Shown piece by piece: positions 34,665 through 43,189 of a DNA stretch of 64,000 nt. Origin of the DNA: an uncultured Fulvivirga sp. (lineage in GTDB: Bacteria; Bacteroidota; Bacteroidia; Cytophagales; Cyclobacteriaceae); contig CANMSE010000002.1 in the NCBI GenBank assembly GCA_947500555.1, forward strand, positions 868,001 through 932,000, written 5' to 3'. Within the stretch, counting starts at the first letter, position 1; each line of letters begins with the position of its first letter. Under the pieces are notes generated by a model. The model did not search any database and had not been told where the DNA came from. It saw only the letters and a program-made list of their open reading frames with translations. Made by a program: the position numbers and the translations under genes.

Positions 34665-36020
34665 ATGAAGATATCTCTTATTACCATAATACTTCTTACC
34701 ACATTCGTTGAAACTATCTCTCAAACGGGTTATCCCAAAATTCTAAGCATGAAAGATCGCGCTCAAGTGATCGATGAAATTTTAGAAGAAAGGCTTCGAA
34801 CTGTTTTACCAACTATTATGAGAAGAGAGGGTATAGACATGTGGTTAGTGGTTTCCAGGGAATACAATGAAGACCCGATCATTAAGACTTTGTTACCCGC
34901 TACCTGGTTGGCTGCAAGAAGAAGAACTATTCTTGTTATGTATGATCAGGGTAGTGAAAACGGTATCGAATGCCTGGCTGTAGCCAGATATGACGTGGGA
35001 TCAAGTTTTAAAAGTGCCTGGAATAAAGAGGTTCAACCCAATCAATGGAATAGACTGAAAGAATTGATCGAAGAGCGTGATCCGAAGAAAATTGGTATTA
35101 ACCGATCAAAATATTTCGGACTGGCTGATGGTATTGTAGCTACTGACCTTGAAGAATTGAAAACGAGCCTTGGGAAAAAATATACAAGTCGAATAGTTAG
35201 TGCCGAAAAGGTCGCTATAGGTTGGTTAGAGACAAGATCTCCACGAGAGATGGCGATCTATCCGCAAATCTGTCGAATAGCACATGATATTATTGATGAG
35301 GCTTTTTCTGAAAAAGTCATTCATCCGGGCATAACAACAACAGATGATGTAGTATGGTGGATGCGAGAAAAAGTCAGAGAACTAAAGCTAACCACCTGGT
35401 TTCATCCAACTGTATCAGTACAGCGAGGTGATAAAGAATCATTTGAGCATTTACGATCATTTTCAAAACGACCAGAAAAGAATGTTATTCAACCAGGGGA
35501 CCTTATTCATTGCGATTTTGGAATTACCTATTTGAGATTAAATACGGATACCCAGCAACATGCATATATTTTGAAACCGGGTGAAACTGAAGCGCCAGAC
35601 TTTTTAAAAGAAGCTTTCAGACGAGGTAATCGCTTACAAGATATTTTCACTAATAATTTTAAAGAAGGGAGAACAGGTAATGAAGTATTAAAAAAATCAA
35701 GAGAAGAGTCTCTTGCCGAAGGCATAAAACCGTCTATCTATACTCATCCAATTGGATATCACGGTCATGCAGCAGGAACAACACTTGGCATGTGGGACTC
35801 GCAAGGTGGTGTGCCCGTTACCGGAGATTATCCCCTACACTTTAACACCGCTTACAGCATAGAACTTAATGCTGCGACTTTCATAAAAGAGTGGGACAAA
35901 GAAATCAGGATAATGTTAGAAGAAGAAGCCTATTTCGATAAGAATGGTGTTGACTATATTGATGGAAGACAGACTTCTTTATTGATAATTCCCAGAGTAT
36001 CCAATATAAATAAAGATTAA
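34665..36020 (+). CDS. Exported M24-family metallopeptidase (Xaa-Pro aminopeptidase-like)
   Basis: 451 residues with a signal peptide (KISLITIILLTTFVETISQ). Creatinase-like N-domain (about 30-190), then the pita-bread M24 fold. Metal ligands are visible: Asp284 in HCDFGITY and Asp295 in NTDTQQHA, His in HPIGYHGHAAG, Glu in YSIELNA and Glu in LEEEAYF. It probably cleaves X-Pro peptides in the periplasm; prolidase or related activity is an alternative. Co-transcribed with the thioesterase gene. Ends 29 bases before the convergent FG-GAP gene. Confidence 0.9.
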   Translation: MKISLITIILLTTFVETISQTGYPKILSMKDRAQVIDEILEERLRTVLPTIMRREGIDMWLVVSREYNEDPIIKTLLPATWLAARRRTILVMYDQGSENGIECLAVARYDVGSSFKSAWNKEVQPNQWNRLKELIEERDPKKIGINRSKYFGLADGIVATDLEELKTSLGKKYTSRIVSAEKVAIGWLETRSPREMAIYPQICRIAHDIIDEAFSEKVIHPGITTTDDVVWWMREKVRELKLTTWFHPTVSVQRGDKESFEHLRSFSKRPEKNVIQPGDLIHCDFGITYLRLNTDTQQHAYILKPGETEAPDFLKEAFRRGNRLQDIFTNNFKEGRTGNEVLKKSREESLAEGIKPSIYTHPIGYHGHAAGTTLGMWDSQGGVPVTGDYPLHFNTAYSIELNAATFIKEWDKEIRIMLEEEAYFDKNGVDYIDGRQTSLLIIPRVSNINKD

Positions 36021-36049
36021 AATCAATACTTAGAGGTAATCATTAACTA

Positions 36050-39000
36050 TTATCTGTTCTCAATCAGTATTCTTCGAGTCAGTAATTCTTCTCCACTGCC
36101 ACTCAATACTTTCACAATATATTGCCCAACAGGTAAGTCATTGACACTAACACTTCCTTCCTTGGTAAACAGTAACTGTTTCAATCTTGTCCCGGAGGTA
36201 TTAAATATTTCTACACTAAGGTCTGATCTATTTTCAGCATCTTGGATGTTGAGCCAATCACTTGTAGGATTAGGGAAAAGCACAAGTCCATTTTCAGGTT
36301 CATTTGTCCCGAGAATGATTAACTGAGTCACGGTTATTACTCCATTATCAACAAGAGCTTCAACAACCACCTCACTATCCTTAGGTCCGTCACCAATGGT
36401 AATATCCAAGAACGAATCTTCATCCATTGGGTACCCAGGGTACTGAATATCTAAATTATATTCTCCGGCATCGATGCCATCAATATTGAACTCCCCGTTG
36501 TCATTTGTATATACATAATAAACTAATTCTCCGGTACCCTCTTCACGTGAAGTCCTTCTTCCTCTACGCATAGTTACACCTACCCCTCTAACTCGACCTC
36601 TAGCCTCAATACGTCCACCATCAGGTATTTCTTCATCTAAAGTCCCTGAAAACATACCTCCTCCTCCTGTTGGATTCGTACTAAATACCGAAACCAAATC
36701 AATGGAAGTATCAGCCTCGAGTACTAGTGTATCTGCTTCGGCCCAGAAAACAGTATTCGAAAAGTATGTAGGGATGGCGTCCGGGTGTACAGTTGTATCT
36801 GCAAAACCAACAAGTACATAGTCAGCGAGTGCAATGTTAGGCATAGAATATGTTCCATTGTCGGCCGGTACTAATAAATCAAATGCAGTAGAATCGAACC
36901 CTCCACTATCCGTTACCCTTAATAATCGTACAATTCCATTATCTACAGGATCAGTATCATTAATTTTGAATTGACCATCAACAACTGCTGTAGCAGTCAC
37001 GCGTTTGCTTGCGGATGTCAATGTTAAGCCCGGAACATTTGTATTGGTTGACTCGCAAACATATTCCCCCATGCTAGCTCTATCTATTGAGGTAATATTT
37101 ACTGTATTAGCAGTTTCACCATCCAGCAGGCTTCCATCTTTAAACCATTGATAAGCATTATTTGAGCCATCAATAATGAATGAATACGATATATCTGTAC
37201 CTACCGGAATACTATCATTTGCAGCTAAATCGTCAGTCGTCTGTTGATCAAAGACTAATCCACTCACACCACCCAGTAACTCCAAATCTCCAAAATCTAA
37301 CTTATTATTTGATAGGTTGATTGAAGTCAGATTTAAAAGACCGGATAAGTCTGTATCAAATTGATCTATTTCGTTACCACTCAAATTGACCGTGGTTAGT
37401 GCAGTCAGGTCATTGAATGTAGCAGGAATTGTTCCTGTTACTTGGTTGTCACTTAAATCAAGTATTGTTACTCTATCTCCATTTACTGTAACGCCAGCCC
37501 ATGAATCTAAATTCCCACTTAACCAACCTGAATTGTCATTCCATGAGGCTCCTCCTGTGTTATTAAATAAATCAACAAGAGCTAAAGAGTCATAATAAAT
37601 TGGATTCGCTACAACGGTTACAGTAGCATTATCACTAGTGGAGTTTCCATTGTCATCTTCAACCGTCAAGGTAACCTGCACATCTCCTAAATCAGCTAAC
37701 GTAAAGCTATTTCTGTCTAAGGATAAGTTAACAACACCACAGTTATCTGAAGATCCTCCATCAACATCAGCCTCGGCTAGTGTGCCATTACCAGCTCTGT
37801 TCAGATCTACAATTGCAGGTTGAGTAACAGCGATTGGATCTGTAACATCATCAATAATAACATTTTGAGTTTGGGTTGTTGTGTTTCCCTGCCCATCATC
37901 ATACGTCCAGGTTACAACGGTAGTGCCCTGAGTTGTAATTGGGAATGTAACATCTGCAACACCATTAAAAATTACCGAACAATTGGTTGTTGCAGTAGGT
38001 GTTGGTGGAGTCACCGCGCACTCATCATTTAAATCTACTAGTACAGGTATGTCAGGGTTTATATTTATAGGAGTACAAATAGATGATTCATTTGAGAAAA
38101 CTCTTGTTGCTGTGTAATACCCACCAATGACCAAATCCTGATCGCCATCACCATCAAAATCACCAAATACCGGCACACCATATTCATCGCTTGCTCCTAA
38201 ATTGATATCATCTTTGGTAAAATTAGCAGCGCCATCGTTGGTAAAAATGTTAATTCCAGTTCCATAATCTGTGGTGATAATATCAAGATCACCGTCATTG
38301 TCCATATCGGCCAATGCAGCTTGATAGCCATAGGCTGGTACAACGGCCGGAGCTTCAGTAAAGACCCCTAAGCCATTGTTTAAAAAGACAAAGCTATTTA
38401 AAGTATATTCTTCTGTATTGGAAGCAAAAATATCTAAATCCAAATCTCCATCTAAATCTCCCAACTGGAGTGAAAAAGCACTTAAAGTAGTGCTCGGATC
38501 AATAGTACTACTATTGGTAAAGGAGCCTCCTTCATTCAAATAAATATTAATAACACCATTGTTGTATAAAGCAATATCAACATCTGAATCAGCATCAAAA
38601 TTACCTGCTGATAAACTCAAATTATCATCGGTCGCGCTAATAGCATAGTTGTCAAATTGAATAAAGCTGAATCCGCCCTCATTATGGAACGTTCGTAAAA
38701 AGTATTGCGAAAGACCTTCCTTAACAATGGCGGCAATGTCAAGATCCAGATCTCCATCTAAATCAACCACTACTAAATCCTGAACATCAAAAACACCTGC
38801 GCCTATATCGTTAACCAGTGCTAGTGTTCCAGCATCTGATCGCCAAACGTACATTCCAATATATTGAGCATTACCATCAGCAATAACAACCATATCCGGG
38901 TCACCATCATCATCTAAGTCTCCAAAAACTTGTTGTGCATGCTCGTATGACTTCAATTCCTGACTCAAAGTAAACGAAGCATTTCCATCATTCAACCATA

Positions 39001-40516
39001 CTCGAGGGATACCACCTTGTACAATGTCTATATCTCCGTCATCATCTATGTCAACCGCATCAGTATCATATGAAGCACCTATTACAAGTAAGTCAGGATT
39101 ACTGGCAAATGTGAAAGACCCCTGATTTTCATAGGTTCCAAGATTGCCATCACCAATGAAAAAGTCTCCATCTGTATTGCCATCTAAATTTGCGGGAAGC
39201 ATTACAACAGGTAAAATTCTCTCTGAAGCAAAAGTTGCAGATCCAAGATTTTCAAAAAAGTGGGTTTGCCTGTTAACATCACCTTGCAAAAGGATTTCTG
39301 CATTACCGTCATTATTAACATCAACCACATCAAGCTCATCAGGAAATTGAGCTCCTGCAGCTGTAATTGGAGTCCCTGGAGAAAATGTATTTACAGCAGT
39401 CTGAATCAGCGGGGTAATTAATACATCGGGGTTGGCTCCTTCAGCAATAACAATATCGATGTCCGCATCATTATCGATATCAGCCAGGCCCATTTCAAGG
39501 TTATTAACAATATATTCAAAACCATCGGTATCTGTAAAAGTACCGCTTCCGTCATTGGTCAAGATCCGGATGCCCCGCAAAAAAGTTGTTGTATTTTCTC
39601 CTCTGTAAACAATGTCGAGATCAAGATCACCATCCATATCTGCAACACCAAAGAGTTCAAATGTTCCCCGATTACCATTGCCAAGAGTCGTTGAAAGCAA
39701 GCCAAAGTTGAGTCCTACATTTTCAAATACGTTAATTTCAGGTGGACTCGCATATTCATCTCTATAGATATAATCTAAATCATCATCGCCATCAAAATCA
39801 AAAAAGATAAGATTGTTGTCATCAAAATCGTCAGGTATACCAACGGTTGCGGGTTGCTCGGCAAAATTACCACTTCCATCATTTATTAAGATTACCTCAA
39901 CCGCTGGTGAGCCATATGGGCCATGTATCATCAAAAAATCTAAATCTCCATCTCCATCAAAATCACCTAGTTCGGCATGCCTAAAAAGTGCCTGATTGGT
40001 GATTGCAATATCGGAAGGAGTAAATGAGAAGCCTCCATCGTTGGTCAAGAGAACAGGAGGGTTCAGGTATGATACATAAATAGCATCATCATCCCCATCT
40101 CCGTCAATATCTCCTATTAAGAGGTCAACAAGTGAGGGTTCTCCCAACTGCTGAATCTCATTAAAGAAAACGTTTTGAGCCAAAGGGTTAATTCCTGCGC
40201 TCGGATTTTCGCTGTTAGATTTTTTTGGAGCCCAACTATTCTTATTAGTTTTCTGTGCATTAGCTGTGGTCACCACAACACCTAAGGCCAAAGCTACTGC
40301 CCAATGCCTAAAATTTAGATTTATGCCAAAGCCCGTGCGATGACCCATACCTTTGATTTGTTTCTCAAGCCTTTTGAGTCGCTCAACCACATTGTAGCGT
40401 TTTCTGGTTGACAGGGTCTGAAAATTTCCTTCTTCAACACCTTTCAAAAATCTTCTTGAAAGTTTAGTGTGTTTGGCTTTAAGTCTTTTTAGTAATAGCT
40501 GATTAAGATTACTCAT
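36050..40516 (-). CDS. Giant secreted FG-GAP/LRR/Ig protein with T9SS sorting domain
   Basis: 1488 residues. Order: a basic N-terminal extension (1-70, many Lys/Arg), hydrophobic signal AVALALGVVVTTANAQ (73-88); about 13 FG-GAP/VCBS calcium-binding repeats of the form DxDGDGDxD (about 110-800); two HYR-like modules with paired Cys; LRR-like segment (LDLSDNQVTGTIP...LSNNKLDF, about 995-1085); Ig-like domain with YQWFKDG...GEYVCES; two Cna-B/SdrD-like modules, one with an Arg-rich insert; and a type A T9SS C-terminal domain (about 1410-1488, LFPNPTSDWL to GQYIVKVL and a basic tail). It should be exported by Sec, then by T9SS to the surface or medium. It overlaps the TIGR03032 gene by 4 bases. 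Confidence 0.93.
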   Translation of the reverse strand: MSNLNQLLLKRLKAKHTKLSRRFLKGVEEGNFQTLSTRKRYNVVERLKRLEKQIKGMGHRTGFGINLNFRHWAVALALGVVVTTANAQKTNKNSWAPKKSNSENPSAGINPLAQNVFFNEIQQLGEPSLVDLLIGDIDGDGDDDAIYVSYLNPPVLLTNDGGFSFTPSDIAITNQALFRHAELGDFDGDGDLDFLMIHGPYGSPAVEVILINDGSGNFAEQPATVGIPDDFDDNNLIFFDFDGDDDLDYIYRDEYASPPEINVFENVGLNFGLLSTTLGNGNRGTFELFGVADMDGDLDLDIVYRGENTTTFLRGIRILTNDGSGTFTDTDGFEYIVNNLEMGLADIDNDADIDIVIAEGANPDVLITPLIQTAVNTFSPGTPITAAGAQFPDELDVVDVNNDGNAEILLQGDVNRQTHFFENLGSATFASERILPVVMLPANLDGNTDGDFFIGDGNLGTYENQGSFTFASNPDLLVIGASYDTDAVDIDDDGDIDIVQGGIPRVWLNDGNASFTLSQELKSYEHAQQVFGDLDDDGDPDMVVIADGNAQYIGMYVWRSDAGTLALVNDIGAGVFDVQDLVVVDLDGDLDLDIAAIVKEGLSQYFLRTFHNEGGFSFIQFDNYAISATDDNLSLSAGNFDADSDVDIALYNNGVINIYLNEGGSFTNSSTIDPSTTLSAFSLQLGDLDGDLDLDIFASNTEEYTLNSFVFLNNGLGVFTEAPAVVPAYGYQAALADMDNDGDLDIITTDYGTGINIFTNDGAANFTKDDINLGASDEYGVPVFGDFDGDGDQDLVIGGYYTATRVFSNESSICTPININPDIPVLVDLNDECAVTPPTPTATTNCSVIFNGVADVTFPITTQGTTVVTWTYDDGQGNTTTQTQNVIIDDVTDPIAVTQPAIVDLNRAGNGTLAEADVDGGSSDNCGVVNLSLDRNSFTLADLGDVQVTLTVEDDNGNSTSDNATVTVVANPIYYDSLALVDLFNNTGGASWNDNSGWLSGNLDSWAGVTVNGDRVTILDLSDNQVTGTIPATFNDLTALTTVNLSGNEIDQFDTDLSGLLNLTSINLSNNKLDFGDLELLGGVSGLVFDQQTTDDLAANDSIPVGTDISYSFIIDGSNNAYQWFKDGSLLDGETANTVNITSIDRASMGEYVCESTNTNVPGLTLTSASKRVTATAVVDGQFKINDTDPVDNGIVRLLRVTDSGGFDSTAFDLLVPADNGTYSMPNIALADYVLVGFADTTVHPDAIPTYFSNTVFWAEADTLVLEADTSIDLVSVFSTNPTGGGGMFSGTLDEEIPDGGRIEARGRVRGVGVTMRRGRRTSREEGTGELVYYVYTNDNGEFNIDGIDAGEYNLDIQYPGYPMDEDSFLDITIGDGPKDSEVVVEALVDNGVITVTQLIILGTNEPENGLVLFPNPTSDWLNIQDAENRSDLSVEIFNTSGTRLKQLLFTKEGSVSVNDLPVGQYIVKVLSGSGEELLTRRILIENR

Positions 40517-41598
40517 TGTGCAGGTGTTTCTTGTTCTTTCACTTCCGGGTTGGCCCAGAAAACTTCTTTTTCGGTAATCACAGATGTTTTGTGCATCTGC
40601 TTAGAGTGGTTTAATATATTTGGCCTCATCAACCCAGGTAATACTTTTAGATCAAACAACTCTTCTACAGATGTTTGATACAGAATATGGCCGCAGGGTT
40701 GTCCAGTGGGTATGTAGATAACAGAGATTCCGCAAACCACCGATTTCTGAGCTACCGGAGCTTCTTTAAAGAGTGAGCTATTTGGTCTCAACTTGGACGT
40801 GGCTACAAAAAGATAGTCTCCTATGCGATCCATACCTCTAACAAAGCCGTTGAGTTTTGTAACTACATCGTATTTGCCATCATTCAAATTTACTTTCACA
40901 ACTTCTCCTGTAGCTGAAAGCAACATCCATAATCCATCTTTATATATTCTTGGTGAGTGTGGTACAGGTAGTTTATCTCCAATTATTGAGTTGGATTCAA
41001 CATCCATTAAAATACCCCCATTCAACATCCCTTCTTTCCATTCTCTTGCCGAATCACCTTGACCAAGGGCTGTTACATATTTTAATTCCCCCTGATCATC
41101 AACAGCCAGTCCGTTCAGGTGACAACGGTCTTCCGGCTTAGAGTCAGTGACGAAATGAGGTTGCCATATATTTTCAAAGCTTAAGTTTGCATCAAATTTT
41201 GATAAACAACTAAACATTGTATTGACGCCAACTAATCCTTCTTTGGTATAACTTATATCGTGCAGATCCAATGACCCGGTGTGATAAGTCACCCTTGGGA
41301 TAAACAAACTGTCATATACGTTGGGATTAGGAGCGTAATTCTTTGCCATTCCCGGAGCATTGGCAGTAAATATTAATTCATCTCTAGTGGCTACTACCCA
41401 TTGGCTATCTTTAATAGCCATGCCCATTGGCTTATCAAAATTCCTCGGTAATTGAATCAGTTGGTTTTGATCTTTAGGAGAAAAAATAACCACTTTACCA
41501 GTTTGGTAAGTGCTTATTGCCAAAGAGCAATTTAAACCCAATAAAAGCTCCGGAATGTTAGGTGAATAGGTATAGCTAAAAGGTGGAGGGGGCGTCAT
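40513..41598 (-). CDS. TIGR03032 family protein
   Basis: 361 residues without a signal peptide. The opening FSYTYSPNIPELLLGLNCSLAISTYQTGKVV and later HLNGLAVDDQG with a run of beta-strand motifs match TIGR03032, a beta-propeller-like family of unknown function. An FRPMG-like motif appears here as NFDKPMGMAI. It is the middle gene of a tight operon: 4 bases after the lipoprotein gene, and its TGA overlaps the ATG of the giant FG-GAP gene. The sequence resembles a cytosolic sensor or carbohydrate-binding propeller, but no activity is established. Coupling to a T9SS cargo suggests a role in making or modifying it (inference). Confidence 0.85.
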   Translation of the reverse strand: MTPPPPFSYTYSPNIPELLLGLNCSLAISTYQTGKVVIFSPKDQNQLIQLPRNFDKPMGMAIKDSQWVVATRDELIFTANAPGMAKNYAPNPNVYDSLFIPRVTYHTGSLDLHDISYTKEGLVGVNTMFSCLSKFDANLSFENIWQPHFVTDSKPEDRCHLNGLAVDDQGELKYVTALGQGDSAREWKEGMLNGGILMDVESNSIIGDKLPVPHSPRIYKDGLWMLLSATGEVVKVNLNDGKYDVVTKLNGFVRGMDRIGDYLFVATSKLRPNSSLFKEAPVAQKSVVCGISVIYIPTGQPCGHILYQTSVEELFDLKVLPGLMRPNILNHSKQMHKTSVITEKEVFWANPEVKEQETPAQ

Positions 41599-41602
41599 GA
41601 AT

Positions 41603-42055
41603 TTATTGTCTTCCGAAAGTTAATGTATTTGTTCCGGCTACGGACTCAGACCTCCCACTTCCAAAAATCGTTTCATCAACAACGAATTCAAGTACTAATT
41701 GATCATTCGTAATTTCATTAATATCTATTACGAGTCCGTCTCCACGAGTTAATTGCGTAGCTGCATCATTTAACTCCCAGCTATCTGAAGCATCAAATAG
41801 CTCTTTACCATTTTCAGCTATAAGTCCTCCTCCTTCATTAAAAGTTATTGTTAGGCCTTCAAACTCATCAAAATAATTTACTCCATCTACATCAGCATCA
41901 TTCAAGATCCATGTACTTCCAATTGTTGAATTGCCAACTAATAAGGCAGTAACTCGATCTTTTTCATTAACTGCTGGATCATCACTACTGTCACAAGCAC
42001 TGAAATTGAATAATAACAATAATATAAAAGAAGATAGTAACGCTCTTATAATCAT
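41603..42055 (-). CDS. Small lipoprotein, lipocalin-like
   Basis: 150 residues. A lipobox follows the hydrophobic N-terminus: LLLLFNFSACDSSDD, with Cys21 as the lipid-attachment site and an Asp-Ser-Asp tail, which in Bacteroidota can signal surface export. The rest has alternating beta strands (STWILNDADVDG, LTITFNEGGGLIAENG, SWELNDAATQLTRGDG, DQLVLEFVVDE), like lipocalin-type lipoproteins that bear the STWTL motif. It is the first gene of the operon with TIGR03032 and FG-GAP genes. Function unknown. Confidence 0.8.
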   Translation of the reverse strand: MIIRALLSSFILLLLFNFSACDSSDDPAVNEKDRVTALLVGNSTIGSTWILNDADVDGVNYFDEFEGLTITFNEGGGLIAENGKELFDASDSWELNDAATQLTRGDGLVIDINEITNDQLVLEFVVDETIFGSGRSESVAGTNTLTFGRQ

Positions 42056-42179
42056 GATTTTGGAGTATTTTAAACTATGAAAATAGTAAATTTTTTCGTG
42101 AAATAGATATATAAAATTTAGTTAACGATTTAATAATTTTTCATTTTGCACTCCTCAAAGAACACCCATAAATTTTTAT

Positions 42180-42914
42180 ATGAAAATAATACGATTTCTA
42201 TACACCAGTTACACCCTACTGGTTTTTACGATCCTATTTTTTTTGTTGATCCCCTTTTTCATAATCCCAATTCTTATTCCTTCAAAATTTACCTGGGTAG
42301 GTATTTTAAATCGTATCTGGGCTGTTATCTTTTTTCGACTTACTTTTTTTAAATATGAACTTGAATATCATTTTGAACCCGTCAAAAGTGAACAGTATAT
42401 ATTTTGTCCAAACCATTTTTCTTATCTGGATATCCCTACGATGGGACTCAATAAAATAAATACTGTTTTTGTAGGTAAAAATGATATGGAGAAAATTCCT
42501 CTTTTCGGTTTCATGTATCGCAAACTGCATATAACCGTTGACCGAAATAGCTTAAAGAGTCGGTATCAAACATTAGTGAAATCAAAGCAGGCAATCGAGG
42601 ATGGAAAGAACCTAATAATCTTCCCGGAGGGCGGTATATTTACTAAAACACCACCTGAAATGACACGTTTTAAAGATGGTGCTTTTCGTACTGCTATAGA
42701 AAAACAAATTCCCATCGTACCCGTTACTATTCCTCATAATTGGATAATTTTACCTGATGGTCAGTGGTGGCCCAGCAAACACTTGATGAAGATTGTTTTT
42801 CACAAACCTTTAGAAACTAAGGGAATGCAAATAGATGATCTCAACTCGTTAAAAGAGCAAACATTTACCATTATTGATCAGGAATTGAAGAAGTATCTCG
42901 ATGAAGATAAATAA
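42180..42914 (+). CDS. plsC: 1-acyl-sn-glycerol-3-phosphate acyltransferase
   Basis: 244 residues. N-terminal membrane segment (about 10-35) then LPLAT domain: acyltransferase motif HFSYLD with His79 and Asp84, and motif III FPEGG (148-152), followed by PIVPVTI. It acylates lysophosphatidate to phosphatidate in phospholipid synthesis at the inner membrane. Its last 14 bases overlap the start of gatC, so it heads a plsC-gatC-TPR operon. Confidence 0.94.
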   Translation: MKIIRFLYTSYTLLVFTILFFLLIPFFIIPILIPSKFTWVGILNRIWAVIFFRLTFFKYELEYHFEPVKSEQYIFCPNHFSYLDIPTMGLNKINTVFVGKNDMEKIPLFGFMYRKLHITVDRNSLKSRYQTLVKSKQAIEDGKNLIIFPEGGIFTKTPPEMTRFKDGAFRTAIEKQIPIVPVTIPHNWIILPDGQWWPSKHLMKIVFHKPLETKGMQIDDLNSLKEQTFTIIDQELKKYLDEDK

Positions 42915-43188
42915 GGAAATACTCACCAAAACTGCACACTTGGCTCGACTTGAGTTTGATGAAGAAACAGCTGAGGCCATGATGGCCGATATGACCAAAA
43001 TCATCAATTGGGTTGAAAAACTCAAAGAAGTCGATACTGAAGGTGTTGCTCCGCTTACAACCATGTCTCAGGAATTAAATGTGTTAAGAGAAGATGAAGT
43101 GAAACCACATTTAAGTCATGAGCGAGCATTGAAAAATGCGCCTAAAAAGGATTCTGACTATTTCAGAGTTCCAAAAGTAATGGAGTGA
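42901..43188 (+). CDS. gatC: Asp-tRNA(Asn)/Glu-tRNA(Gln) amidotransferase subunit C
   Basis: 95 residues, normal for GatC. KTAHLARLEFDEE at the start, MTKIINWVEKLKEVDTEGVAPL and the closing FRVPKVM are the hallmark segments. GatC holds GatA and GatB together in the enzyme that amidates mischarged Asp-tRNA(Asn) or Glu-tRNA(Gln). gatA and gatB are not in the window. Overlaps plsC by 14 bases. Confidence 0.95.
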   Translation: MKINKEILTKTAHLARLEFDEETAEAMMADMTKIINWVEKLKEVDTEGVAPLTTMSQELNVLREDEVKPHLSHERALKNAPKKDSDYFRVPKVME

Positions 43189-43189
43189 T

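Noticed and set aside
36100..40000. Repetitive DxDGDGDxD-like DNA suggestive of a CRISPR or tandem repeat
   Set aside because: The repeats are not identical and are about 50-65 codons apart; they encode FG-GAP/VCBS repeats in one open frame, with no spacers.
37386..40000. Several plus-strand ORFs of 60-70 codons inside the giant FG-GAP gene
   Set aside because: They are antisense shadows caused by the biased codon content (GAT/GAC runs) of the long minus-strand gene.
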